In this document: positions 29,201 through 37,014 of the stretch, piece by piece | Layout of the letters: every line of letters begins with the position of its first letter | How positions within the stretch are numbered: position 1 is the first letter of the stretch | Assembly (NCBI RefSeq): GCF_039545035.1 | Contig: NZ_BAABRO010000005.1 | Location: 124,001-188,000 of the forward strand | Direction of reading: 5' to 3' | Source: Novipirellula caenicola | Lineage (GTDB): Bacteria > Planctomycetota > Planctomycetia > Pirellulales > Pirellulaceae | Length of the DNA stretch: 64,000 nt | Made by a program: the position numbers and the translations under genes | Notes under the pieces: model-generated | The model's database searches: none | Told to the model about the DNA's origin: nothing | Seen by the model: the letters and a program-made list of their open reading frames with translations, nothing else

Positions 29201-32200
29201 TGACCGGGTCGTATTGATAGACCGTCTGGTTACCGACGCTGTCGATGACACTGGTCAAGCGATCGAAACCGTCGTAAATGTAGCGAGTGCGATCCCCGGG
29301 ACCGACATCAGAGTTATTATCCGCTGACAAATCGGTATCGTCGGCATCGGAGGTTTCGATGACGTTGCGATTGCCATCATAGACGAACGTCGTGCACTGA
29401 CACGGGAATCCGCCGCGAACGTCGTAGCGGGCGGGATCGAGTCGCGCCAGCAAGGTCTTTGCCGTACCTCGCGGATTTTCACGAAACCGTTCGGCAGGCA
29501 CGGTTGCGCCTCGAGTCGTCCGGAACAACAGATCGCGTTCGTCATAAATCGCCGTCGTTGCGTTGCCTTCGGGCAGAATCGTCAACACTTGGTTCTCATT
29601 CGCATCGTAGCGATAGCGAGTCCGCAAAGCATGAGGATCCGCACCGCCGGTAACCTCCTCAAGCATCTCGATTTGGTTGTCCAAAATGTCATACTTCATC
29701 AGCGAGTCGACAAATGCGGTATCGCCGAATGGATCGGGATCAGGCAGGATCACATATGTCGACCGGGAATTGGGACGGGCACGCCAGCGTGAGTCCAAAA
29801 CCAGTTGTGTTGCCGAATTGGAGACAATTCGGAGGACCTGCCCCGCGCCCGCGCCGCCCGTAATTCGCACCAATTGGCCGACGAACTGGTTAACCGCCCA
29901 TGTCTGAGTTGTATCATTCAAGGTGTTCGTGCCATTGCGTCCGCTCGATTGTCCCGTCTGGCCACTGATCAATGCCGGCAAATCTTCCAGCGGAAGATTG
30001 CCGTCGACGTTTGACGTATTGCCTCGGTCTTCGACTTGCCGCAACACGACGTTGTCATTGAAGTCGTAGAAGACGTTTTCGAGATAAGCAAAATCGGTGA
30101 GATCCAAAGGCTCGGCGGGATCGGGCGGATCAGGAGCAAATCCATCATGCGCAGCGGCACGAGTGATTTGCACGACTTGATTTAATTGATTAACAGCGTA
30201 GTCGGTGACAATCCCTCGACCGTCGACCTCGCGAGTCACGTTCCCGACGGGGTCATACGAATACTGCATCCTGATTTCCGTGATCTCGGGATCCGTGCCT
30301 GAATTTCGCAGCGGATTCATCTCGGTATCGCGGATCGTTTCCTTCAAATAGCCGCCGGTCGTGGTGTCGAGCAGGCGGCCGTCGGCTGGCGGATCGCTCA
30401 GCGTGCCATCGCCATCGGGGTCGTCTTCGCGGTTGTAGACGTAGACGTCGACGTTGCCTTCGGGATCGGTCATTTCAATCAGTTGCCCGAACGCGTTGTA
30501 GACGTATAGCTCGACAATCTCCTGCGCGGTATCTCCTTCCAGAAGTGCTTGATTGGATCCGGGGATATGGTTGACGGTCGGGTATTCGATGCGAATCACG
30601 TTGCCGTTGATCTGATTGGTGATCCCGTCACCATTGACATCCCCCAAATTCATCACGATTCCGGCGTCATTGAGACGTTGTTGGACCTCGGGGATCGTGA
30701 TACCTAACTCGGCGGCCAATCCAGCCAAGTTGTTTCCTTCTTGGTAATCAAATGCATAAGTCGTGGTGTAGCGACCGGGATTGGGACTGGGCTCTCCCGC
30801 GAGCGGAATCGGCGGAACGAACAAGTCGTCATTTCCACGTGCGTCGGTGCTCGTACGGATCTGGTTGTAGATCGGCTCAAACGTGTTTGTGCTGACGATG
30901 CTATCCTGGTCACCGCCGCGAGCATCAGCCGTTTGAACCGAGGTTGTCAGGTTGCCTTGCTGGAATCGATCAAGATTGGCGACATCATAAGTTTGCTCGG
31001 TGGTGTTCCCTTCGTGGAACGTCGTTCCCGCTGGTTCGTAGTCACCGTTCCAGTCAAACCGCGTTTCAAAGAATTCAGGATCATTGGACCGGATATCGCG
31101 GTTGGTAAACTCCTTGACGCTGAGAATGTTGTTCAACTGGTTGAACTGATACTCGGTCTCGTTTCCATTGCGGTCGGTCACCGTGGTTTGCCAAACAGGC
31201 GTGGTCACATCGTCGGGCGAAGCCGGCACACCAATGCCTTCGTACACGTACTCGATCGTTCCTCCCGCCGGCACGCCCGAATCATTGGTTCCGCCCAAGG
31301 TTTGCTGAATGACTTGGCCGACATTCCCCGAACGAAGGCTGGTTTCGTATTCGAGTTGGATGCGAGGCGGTCCACCGCTGGCAACTTCGTTCGGTGCCGT
31401 CACGGACAACAGGTCGTGGTTTAGCAGCGGGAAATCGAAGCCCGACGAGTATTCATATATTTCCGTCTTTCCATTTTCAAAGTCGTTGCCGGTCGGAGTC
31501 TCGGTGACCGCGGGCGACGTGACGGCGACCAGATCATCGTTGTCATCGTATTCAAAAAGGATGCTGCGATCAAAGAAGTCACGAACTTCGATTAAGCGGT
31601 TGTCGGCGTTATAGAAGTAGTCGATGGGGCGGCCGAGCGTGTCCACGACGCGCTGCAACAATCCGTCGCCGTTGTACTGGAAGGTCATCGTGTTGTCGTT
31701 GCGATCGGACCAGGATGTCATCCGTGCAATGCCGTCGGCATCGGGCGTGTCGTAAGTAATGACCGTGCCATCCTGGCGACGTTCGCTGAAGCTGCCATCG
31801 CCCGGATTTTCGACCAAATTGGTGTAGTAGCCACGCGGCGAATTGAAGGAGCCATCGGGATTCTGGACGTAGATGTCAGAGCGGTTTTCTCCTTCAAAGA
31901 TCACCACGTCGCCCGCTTTCGCGTCCGGGAAACTGAACTGCACGACACGCTCGTTCGCTGCACTCACTTGGTGCAAACGGCGGTTGTAGTTATGGTCCCA
32001 GTTATGCCCCAAGGGCCCATCGAGACTAACGTCGCTACGATAAGTCCGCTCAAAACGCCAATTGAACCCGCGGCCTGGAATCTCCAAATCGACCGTGGTG
32101 TAGCGGTACTCCCCATTGTGCAGAAAGACGGAGGGTTTCCCTGTGTCATTCTCGACTCCCGGCACCGCGTGACAAACGGCACAAACCGGCGTCTCCGTAA

Positions 32201-33116
32201 CGCCGGCAATCACATCAACCTCAAAGAAAAATCGCTCCGGCAGATGCTGTCGCACATCGACATTGACGATGAACTCAAATGACTCGCCTGGATCAAGGTA
32301 GCCGTCGCTCAGTCCACCAACTCGGGCGGGACGAAACTGAGCATCGACGCCCCGGTTCGTATCGGTGTCACCTCCGGGGTTGTGCAATTCGCTTGCATTC
32401 TCGGATTGTTTGGCTTCATCTTCGATGTACGGATCCAATGGGTTTGCCGGTCCGTCGTCCACTTTGCAGGGATCCGGTGAACAGCTTGGACCATCGAGCC
32501 GCCGTACCTGGACGATGGGGTTGATCAGCCGTTGCTTGCTGGAATTGGTAAAGGTCGCGACGATTGGAAACGGCCCCAAATCGTCGGGTGGATCGATTTC
32601 GGGGCCATGATGGTGACCGTTCGGACCTCCGTGATGAGAAAACCTGCTCGTCAAATTGTCATCCAAGAACGAATTCACAACGACCGGAACGTAAGGTGTA
32701 TTTGCGTCGACCTCGAACGGGTCGGCTGCAGCGGTAGATGCCGCAATCACAGTCGGTGTCGTCGAGATGACGTCGTTTGGCGTAACGGTTGAAACGGACG
32801 CGACTTGCATTTTTTGCGTTGGCAATGAGTTGATCACCAACAAAGCATCAAAGGCGGTGACGACACCGTCGCCATTGATATCGAATTGTCCTTGCCGTTG
32901 TGCTAGCGACGCTCCGGATGACGATGAATCTGCGGTCCGTCGGTCCAGCGCGTTGATGATCAACAGGGCGTCCAGTGCGGTGACCGATCCGTCGCCGCTG
33001 GTGTCGAGCAAACCGGCCGCCAACAACCAGCGGGCTTCGAGCCGCTCGAGTATCAAGCGACGCTTCCGATTCACGTTTTGACTTCGCTTCCGCTGCGTGG
33101 AACGACGCTTCGACAT
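25581..33116 (-). CDS. Giant RHS/YD-repeat protein with dockerin-like N-terminus and variable C-terminal tip
   Basis: A 2511-residue protein. The N-terminus is basic and has the planctomycete motif LERLEARWLLA, followed by two dockerin-like calcium repeats (DTSGDGSVTALDALLIINAL and DINGDGVVTAFDALLVINSL). After a PVC-type segment with CAVCH, dozens of YD repeats (for example FNWRFERTYRSDVSLDGPLG, YDPVSNVVR, YRYDSRDNLVAM) lead to the RHS core end GRFVSRDPIGVYAGVNEYSY ... YVDPFGL. The last 220 residues (DNA 25581-26243) after DPFGL are unrelated to the repeats, as in polymorphic toxins. ATG 33116 with GGGAG upstream is preferred over TTG 33137. It probably forms a secreted or surface-attached shell around the tip. 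Confidence 0.92.
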   Translation of the reverse strand: MSKRRSTQRKRSQNVNRKRRLILERLEARWLLAAGLLDTSGDGSVTALDALLIINALDRRTADSSSSGASLAQRQGQFDINGDGVVTAFDALLVINSLPTQKMQVASVSTVTPNDVISTTPTVIAASTAAADPFEVDANTPYVPVVVNSFLDDNLTSRFSHHGGPNGHHHGPEIDPPDDLGPFPIVATFTNSSKQRLINPIVQVRRLDGPSCSPDPCKVDDGPANPLDPYIEDEAKQSENASELHNPGGDTDTNRGVDAQFRPARVGGLSDGYLDPGESFEFIVNVDVRQHLPERFFFEVDVIAGVTETPVCAVCHAVPGVENDTGKPSVFLHNGEYRYTTVDLEIPGRGFNWRFERTYRSDVSLDGPLGHNWDHNYNRRLHQVSAANERVVQFSFPDAKAGDVVIFEGENRSDIYVQNPDGSFNSPRGYYTNLVENPGDGSFSERRQDGTVITYDTPDADGIARMTSWSDRNDNTMTFQYNGDGLLQRVVDTLGRPIDYFYNADNRLIEVRDFFDRSILFEYDDNDDLVAVTSPAVTETPTGNDFENGKTEIYEYSSGFDFPLLNHDLLSVTAPNEVASGGPPRIQLEYETSLRSGNVGQVIQQTLGGTNDSGVPAGGTIEYVYEGIGVPASPDDVTTPVWQTTVTDRNGNETEYQFNQLNNILSVKEFTNRDIRSNDPEFFETRFDWNGDYEPAGTTFHEGNTTEQTYDVANLDRFQQGNLTTSVQTADARGGDQDSIVSTNTFEPIYNQIRTSTDARGNDDLFVPPIPLAGEPSPNPGRYTTTYAFDYQEGNNLAGLAAELGITIPEVQQRLNDAGIVMNLGDVNGDGITNQINGNVIRIEYPTVNHIPGSNQALLEGDTAQEIVELYVYNAFGQLIEMTDPEGNVDVYVYNREDDPDGDGTLSDPPADGRLLDTTTGGYLKETIRDTEMNPLRNSGTDPEITEIRMQYSYDPVGNVTREVDGRGIVTDYAVNQLNQVVQITRAAAHDGFAPDPPDPAEPLDLTDFAYLENVFYDFNDNVVLRQVEDRGNTSNVDGNLPLEDLPALISGQTGQSSGRNGTNTLNDTTQTWAVNQFVGQLVRITGGAGAGQVLRIVSNSATQLVLDSRWRARPNSRSTYVILPDPDPFGDTAFVDSLMKYDILDNQIEMLEEVTGGADPHALRTRYRYDANENQVLTILPEGNATTAIYDERDLLFRTTRGATVPAERFRENPRGTAKTLLARLDPARYDVRGGFPCQCTTFVYDGNRNVIETSDADDTDLSADNNSDVGPGDRTRYIYDGFDRLTSVIDSVGNQTVYQYDPVSNVVRTTRFGPVGGPSPTSDGPDDLAFPVSTLGVIQVGNLVNDNLLETTESLHDELNRNFQTDRVLFVNTIPMVRVPDVQDGATDIGGGKLTPGDNGAIPGLIGVSIIGRVSTRNEYDRNSRTKFLVEDDEDTYEYFYDGVDRVIRTRDPEGNLGNTAYDDNHNVIETREIDVSQVPGVSDDIFITTYFYDSLNRVQQTTDNIGQTMFYRYDSRDNLVAMADAQGPLTGESIVRRAFAPGPLTVNAINDFGNVTRYLYDGINRQTLQEVVLTDLLASTGETFSGDGEHVGASIFGVKDDPAVPGSFTPPPDDDPIDGQGGGDGIIRTGYTYDDNSLLSSLIDDQGNVTVYLYDNLNRRVSETKGLTVDSLYTYANILGSRTVVTPSAATINSPRSISRTLVQRQLSAAESRIDVIAPLFQSLADRVDDRPPTTIVWGYDPDDNVLILEDENDSEVFTDYDAINRSIAVRVFRSGQRDIHRFDPIFNPFPRGDRSNPTDRRNPPIVIGTNAENYQYDGLSRLVNATDNNEPESADDDSIITYAYDSLSRVIEETQQIGPLGAEAITSAWRAENLRSSLTYPNDRQLGYTYDGLDRVQTIADVGATTGIVDYDYIGAFRVLVRAYPQNDTRMTYLNDAGNSVDGYDGLRRPTQLRHLRGDNSLIVGFTHDYDRMNNKLNEQKLHDPVNSETYAYDSTYRLINFDRPDAGAIDPLHSEWDLDGVGNWDEVDGLDRTHSSFNELLTENGTTFDYDDNGNQTVDGTSDLRYEWDYRNRLRRVTDADGNLVATYAYDAANRRIRKDVSNSGALDGTTDFYYDGWQVLEERDAANALTQQYVYGNYIDEPLVLDRNLGGDDTATGPGDQRLFYHQNTLYSVHALTDASADILEGYQYDAYGRQTVFEPGANGVVDFGGDDVIVVGDASKVGNPYLVEGRRSDAETGLYNYRNRYLHVSQGRFVSRDPIGVYAGVNEYSYLANNPVLYVDPFGLKECKCGPDITAVFLNALKRTASRAKKQLTSGDRGMVDGLSFLAKNGINIDFQVKPHPEKGCGTDRCKGTVMLAGKCINSYQPNNILYGFVSRLVTSGISFWDIVAGAQFHEWSAHGGLESTIQRSSYALGWQVHAMLDEGTLSMSENEFTKWVQREKWWTMNTVSLGELFGASTLLQRIGNFGQFDACVSCGYVSMQSDVTKDFSALSWFANNGGQYAAP

Positions 33117-33568
33117 GATCGCGACTCCCGGAATCAATAGCTTCGGTAGCGATCCGATAAATCGGTCCGCTAGTCAATGAGAAGGCGTTCTATCAAAACG
33201 TTTGTTTTGATTCGTTTCGGTCGCAGAGTCCCCCAGACATCCTTGCATCGACGGCCCTTGCTAATCCAGCTTACGTCCGTGCCAGCCGCACTATCGAGAT
33301 CTCATCACCAATACTTACCCCCCGCCTTCGCTTTTCTGCTTTCTATAGCGGTTCGTCGGCAAATCAATAAAAACCCAAGCATTTTCACGAGAATTTCGAA
33401 TGCAAGAACTTCTCTTTGCATCTACGCCTCGCCACGTTCGACAATATTGGGCTATCCAGTCACACTTCGTGCCAATTTGTACAGCCAAATCCCTCGTTGC
33501 ACCGGTGCGACTCGTATTGCACATTCACACGGATACCAGCAATTGTCACTCGATAAGGCGAAAGCCCA
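33117..33568. other. Intergenic region upstream of the RHS gene
   Basis: About 450 bases without a supported gene. It must hold the RHS promoter (minus). It ends at the decayed nucleotidyltransferase. Two short frames are open here, but they have no recognisable motif, no good ribosome binding site and unlikely composition. Confidence 0.4.
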
Positions 33569-33899
33569 CTACGACAATCCGAAGAACCTCAGCAATTGGA
33601 CGATCATGTGTCGGGGATTGCGATAGACATAGATCCGACGAAACGGTCGAAACACGTGGTACAGAAATCGCAAGCGAGTCGGCAGTCGCCTCGGATAAAG
33701 CATCGGTGTAAACGCATACACCATAGCGGCCACTGGTCCTCTGAAAAAAAGTCCAGAGTAATTCGTCGGCTAAGCCGCGCACGTTATCGTCGCGGGCGAT
33801 TCGTTGCTTCAGTTGGTCCGGCAGACCAGCGTTAAGCAAACCGAGAGCTAGTGCACATCCGCACCGTGCTAACAAACAAGTTGCACGTCGATTCTTCAC
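33569..33899 (-). pseudogene. C-terminal fragment of a PF14907-type nucleotidyltransferase, frameshifted
   Basis: One minus-strand frame gives CGCALALGLLNAGLPDQL and DNVRGLADELLWTFF, which parallels CMRMLSLGVLLAYELLDAPV in the intact nucleotidyltransferase at 23754-25007. After a run of seven T (A on the plus strand, near 33743-33750) the similarity continues in another frame as MVYAFTPMLYPRRLPTRLRF and LYHVFRPFRRIYVYRNPRH, matching the PLPEKLRFLHSVLRPFRLL end of the intact protein, with a stop at 33569-33571. The catalytic N-terminal part is missing. It is the relic of a second such gene divergent from the RiPP-like operon. Confidence 0.55.
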
Positions 33900-33983
33900 C
33901 GACTTTGTTTGCCTCGCTCTCCGGTGAAGGCTAGACTAGCTGCATCAACAAATCGCGTCCACCAAAATGATTGTAGGTTTGGG

Positions 33984-34412
33984 GTGAGATTTTTCAGGAT
34001 ACCGCCGGATCGACGCAAGCTACTGTTACAGGCAATCTTTTGGTTGGTTGCTGATGGCGTCTCTCTTCGTTTATTCCCAACACGGACGCTACGAGCTTCG
34101 TACCGCAGACAATGTCGGCCGATTAACCGTGGCCGAGTCGACGCAAAAAGTGTCGCTCGCGCGGTAGCGATTGCATCGGATTACGTGCCATACCATACCT
34201 GTTTGACTCGCGCGTTGGTTGTTTCCCGCTTGCTACAACATCATCGCCTACCATCTCGGATGCAGATTGGCGTTGCCCGAATCGACGGAGAGTTTCGAGC
34301 CCACGCTTGGGTCGAATCCGACGGCGGTGTCGTGATTGGCAGAACGAGTGATTTGGAACGTTTTGTTCCGTTGCAAAAGAATGGCAATGTGATCGCACAG
34401 TGCGTCGCATGA
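33984..34412 (+). CDS. Lasso-peptide B2-type leader peptidase (transglutaminase-like)
   Basis: A 142-residue protein of the Transglut_core3/lasso B2 family, which cuts the leader from a RiPP precursor. The start MRFFRIPPDRRKLLLQAIFW is typical of B2 proteins and picks the GTG at 33984 over an upstream TTG at 33909. The cysteine protease triad is visible: C73 in PYHTCLTRALVVSRLL, H107 in FRAHAWVE and D113 in SDGGVV. It is the first gene of a plus-strand operon with precursor, kinase, radical SAM, PqqD and acetyltransferase genes. B2 proteins normally work with a PqqD-like B1 that holds the leader, and such a gene is present 2.3 kb downstream. Confidence 0.88.
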   Translation: MRFFRIPPDRRKLLLQAIFWLVADGVSLRLFPTRTLRASYRRQCRPINRGRVDAKSVARAVAIASDYVPYHTCLTRALVVSRLLQHHRLPSRMQIGVARIDGEFRAHAWVESDGGVVIGRTSDLERFVPLQKNGNVIAQCVA

Positions 34413-34452
34413 CAATTTCATCCGTGATTCATTGACAAACTGGAACGACCTT

Positions 34453-34623
34453 ATGAAAGAGTTGTCGAAACCTCAGAATTCTCAAAGCACCGATGACTCG
34501 CCAAGCGACGCATTGGTGAAGCCGCCGTTCGAGAAACCAAAGTTGACCTTTACGCCGCCAAAATTGGTCAAACATGGCGAAGTGACTGAGTTGACCGGGT
34601 TCTTCGGTGCGTTCTCTCCCTGA
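34453..34623 (+). CDS. RiPP precursor peptide with lasso-type leader
   Basis: A 56-residue peptide. Residues 33-48 (FTPPKLVKHGEVTELT) fit the lasso leader motif YxxPxLxxxG...T that binds the PqqD-like recognition protein, with Phe in place of Tyr. After the conserved Thr only GFFGAFSP remains. Lasso cores need an Asp or Glu at about position 7-9 for the macrolactam; none exists here, and no lasso cyclase gene is nearby. The Ser at the penultimate position is a possible site for the adjacent kinase. ATG 34453 has GGA about nine bases upstream. The stop TGAGG also supplies a likely ribosome binding site for the kinase gene. Confidence 0.82.
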   Translation: MKELSKPQNSQSTDDSPSDALVKPPFEKPKLTFTPPKLVKHGEVTELTGFFGAFSP

Positions 34624-34633
34624 GGCTTCGTTG

Positions 34634-35677
34634 GTGAAATCCTCAGTCACGCTCGATAATCGGCTAAATGCCCCGAACAGCACCTCCGCACATACGGACA
34701 CAGAAACCGCCACAGTGCACCCGAGGTTCGAAGTGGGTGGTGTTCGGATCGCGATCGAGCATGACGCCCCGCAGCAATCCGAGAAACTACACCGTTTGTG
34801 GCGAGAACTGTTTGTCGTCTCAGCAGCAGATCCCGCCCAACATGCTGCGTTGCTTCGGATCCATTTTTCGTCGGAGCGTGGAGTCAACTTTGGGGCAGAT
34901 GCAAAACTGCTTTGCGATGCGAGCGGGCTTCGCGTAGCGCGTCTTGAAAGCGGCTTTGTGCTCGACTGCCGAGGTGCAAGACTTCACATCAACACGACTG
35001 ATGGTGTTGGACACGGAGACCTCCAGGAATCCTTCTTTTTCTTGCCCTCGGACCAGCAGCGGCGATTCCTGCTGCTGGCACTCGTGATGCTGATCCGCCG
35101 CCATCAGCGATTCGCCCTGCATGCAGGGGGAATTGCCCGAGCGGGACAAGGCTGTCTCATCGCCGGACGCTCCGGATCCGGAAAGACGACGTTGGGACTG
35201 AGTCTGATACAACAAGGCTGGAGCTACTTGTCCGATGATGTGGTCGTGTTGCGGGAGGGTCTCGAAGGAATTGACGCCCTCGGCATAAATCGTGGTCTGG
35301 GTTGCACGCCTCAGACGGCCGAAAGATTCCAGCAGTTGCTTCATTGCCGGGACCGGATTGGTGAGAAGTGGATCATGCAGCTAAACAGCAACACGTCCGT
35401 TCCGGTGACAGATTGCCGACCCAATTTGCTGCTATTTCCGATTATCGGCAACCGATCGGATAGCCGTTTAATCCCTCTCGGTCCGTGCGAGGCGGTGAAT
35501 GAGTTAATTCAATTCAGTGCGGGAATCATGACCAGCCACGAAGAGGCGGGACGGCAACTTCAGATCCTCAATCGTCTGGTGGCCCAGTCCCGGGCATTCC
35601 GTATGATCGCCGGCCGGGACGTGATCGCGTGTCCTGAGCGAGTCGACGACTTGATCCAAAATTCAACGGAGGCGTAA
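34634..35677 (+). CDS. HprK-like peptide kinase
   Basis: A 347-residue protein related to HPr kinase. The P-loop GRSGSGKT (178-185) is preceded by RFALHAGGIARAGQGCLIA, a standard HprK-related arrangement, and followed by WSYLSDDVVVL (acidic pair ~201-202). The N-terminal ~130 residues are less conserved. In paeninodin-type lasso clusters, such kinases phosphorylate the C-terminal Ser of the precursor; here the precursor ends in Ser-Pro. A GTG at 34634 after GAGG is chosen; GTG 34607 would overlap the precursor gene by 17 bases. Only four bases separate its stop from the radical SAM start, so they are probably coupled. Confidence 0.82.
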   Translation: MKSSVTLDNRLNAPNSTSAHTDTETATVHPRFEVGGVRIAIEHDAPQQSEKLHRLWRELFVVSAADPAQHAALLRIHFSSERGVNFGADAKLLCDASGLRVARLESGFVLDCRGARLHINTTDGVGHGDLQESFFFLPSDQQRRFLLLALVMLIRRHQRFALHAGGIARAGQGCLIAGRSGSGKTTLGLSLIQQGWSYLSDDVVVLREGLEGIDALGINRGLGCTPQTAERFQQLLHCRDRIGEKWIMQLNSNTSVPVTDCRPNLLLFPIIGNRSDSRLIPLGPCEAVNELIQFSAGIMTSHEEAGRQLQILNRLVAQSRAFRMIAGRDVIACPERVDDLIQNSTEA

Positions 35678-35681
35678 GAGT

Positions 35682-36671
35682 ATGCCGCGAATCGTGATCG
35701 AATTGACCAACCGTTGCAACTTGAGCTGCCAACATTGCTTCTCGGGACGGCATGGTGGAAACACCGATTTGCCACTCGCGATTCTCGATCACGTATTGGC
35801 CGAAGCCGGTCTGCTTGGCTTTGACTTCATCGCCTTCACCGGTGGCGATCCCACGGTGTACCGCCATTTCGCCGACGCTCTGGCTCGCACATCGCAAGCC
35901 GGTTTTCAGTTTGGCATGGTCACCAACGGCCAGAACTTCAAAATGGTGTATCCAGTCTTACTTGAGCATCGCGACCATTTGAATGTTGTTACCTTTAGCG
36001 TGGATGGTGCAACGGAGTCATCGCATGACAAGCTCCGCGGCAAGAACTCATTTCGCCGCGTCATGCAAGCCGCCAGCATCTGTATGTTCAAAGACATTCC
36101 GTTTTCGATCAACATGGTGGTGACCCGCAACAATCAGCACGAGGTTGCAGAACTAGCTGAACTTGCCGCTCATCTGGGCAGCCGCGGGGTTCGCTTCGGC
36201 CACTTAATGCATTCCCCAATCACCACGGCTGATGGTCAGGATCTTTCATCGGAGGAGCGAAAACGGGTGGAAGCGGAAATCGCGGACCTGCAACGTAACT
36301 CGGCAATCGCCATTGCGATGGGACCGGGCTACTTTACCGATTCCTTGTTTCCATGCGCACCGCTGCAGATGCAGGAGGTCAACGTGGATTGTCACGGCAA
36401 CCTGACGAAGTGCTGTCATTTGTCAGGGCATGGTTCCCCGAAAACCCAGAGAGATGTGATCGGAAACCTCGCTGAGATCACATTCGGTGAAGCTTACCGG
36501 CGGTTAGTCGCCGAGAACGATGTTTTTCGCGAAACGAAAATGCGGCATCACGCCAGCGGGCAATTCGATGAAACCGACTATTTTCCATGCTGGTACTGCT
36601 CACGATATTATTCAAAATTGGACTGGCTTCGATCGACGGAGCCCAATGTTTGGCAACTTGCCCTACGGTAG
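35682..36671 (+). CDS. Radical SAM protein with C-terminal Cys cluster (RiPP maturase candidate)
   Basis: A 329-residue radical SAM enzyme. The [4Fe-4S] motif CX3CX2C is at C12, C16, C19 in IVIELTNRCNLSCQHCFSGR, followed by the SAM-binding FTGGDPTVY (52-60) and SVDGATESSHDKLRG. The C-terminal part has Cys at 225, 237, 244, 245, 303 and 306 (FPCAPLQM, DCHGNLTKCCHLSG, FPCWYCSRYYSK), as in SPASM or twitch domains that hold auxiliary clusters. It has no N-terminal leader-recognition domain, so the separate PqqD-like protein probably supplies it. It is the most unusual member of this lasso-like operon and could install a carbon cross-link in the short core. Confidence 0.87.
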   Translation: MPRIVIELTNRCNLSCQHCFSGRHGGNTDLPLAILDHVLAEAGLLGFDFIAFTGGDPTVYRHFADALARTSQAGFQFGMVTNGQNFKMVYPVLLEHRDHLNVVTFSVDGATESSHDKLRGKNSFRRVMQAASICMFKDIPFSINMVVTRNNQHEVAELAELAAHLGSRGVRFGHLMHSPITTADGQDLSSEERKRVEAEIADLQRNSAIAIAMGPGYFTDSLFPCAPLQMQEVNVDCHGNLTKCCHLSGHGSPKTQRDVIGNLAEITFGEAYRRLVAENDVFRETKMRHHASGQFDETDYFPCWYCSRYYSKLDWLRSTEPNVWQLALR

Positions 36672-36717
36672 CCAGTGATTGGGAAAATTTTTGATCCGAG
36701 CAGACCTCCCCGCCTCG

Positions 36718-37014
36718 ATGGACACGACGATGACGATTGATACCAGCACTAAAGTTGTACCGCACAACGACACCCTGTTCACGCAACTGCATGACGGCGA
36801 AGCCGTGTTGTTACATCTGGAAACACATGCCTATTATGGGCTGAATGAAACAGCCGCCCGCATTTGGCAGCTGCTTTCCGACGGACTCACCTTGGGCGAA
36901 GTCTGCTGCCAACTTCAGAGCGAGTTCGACGTGGGCGACGCGGAGATCCTACAGTATGTTGTTGCGTTCGCTGAAGAATTGTCGACCACAAAACTGGTGG
37001 AGCTGAGTTGCTGA
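36718..37014 (+). CDS. PqqD-family leader-recognition protein
   Basis: A 98-residue PqqD-like protein. LHDGEAVLLHLETHAYYGLNETAARIWQLLSDG is the family core (VLLdletgxYygLNeTaaxIW), followed by the three-helix bundle TLGEVCCQLQSEFDV. These domains (RRE or B1 in lasso clusters) bind the leader motif of a precursor and present it to the peptidase and modifying enzymes. ATG 36718 is chosen, 46 bases after the radical SAM stop; an in-frame TTG at 36679 would add 13 residues. Its stop overlaps the start of the acetyltransferase gene by seven bases. Confidence 0.88.
   Translation: MDTTMTIDTSTKVVPHNDTLFTQLHDGEAVLLHLETHAYYGLNETAARIWQLLSDGLTLGEVCCQLQSEFDVGDAEILQYVVAFAEELSTTKLVELSC

Noticed and set aside
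30741-31424. 227-codon plus-strand frame inside the RHS gene
   Set aside because: Antisense shadow of YD repeats.
33177-33626. 149-codon plus-strand frame upstream of the RiPP operon
   Set aside because: No family motif and it covers the decayed nucleotidyltransferase antisense; composition is unlike a protein.
34453-34623. Canonical lasso peptide
   Set aside because: The core has no Asp or Glu for the macrolactam ring and no asparagine-synthetase-like cyclase is near.
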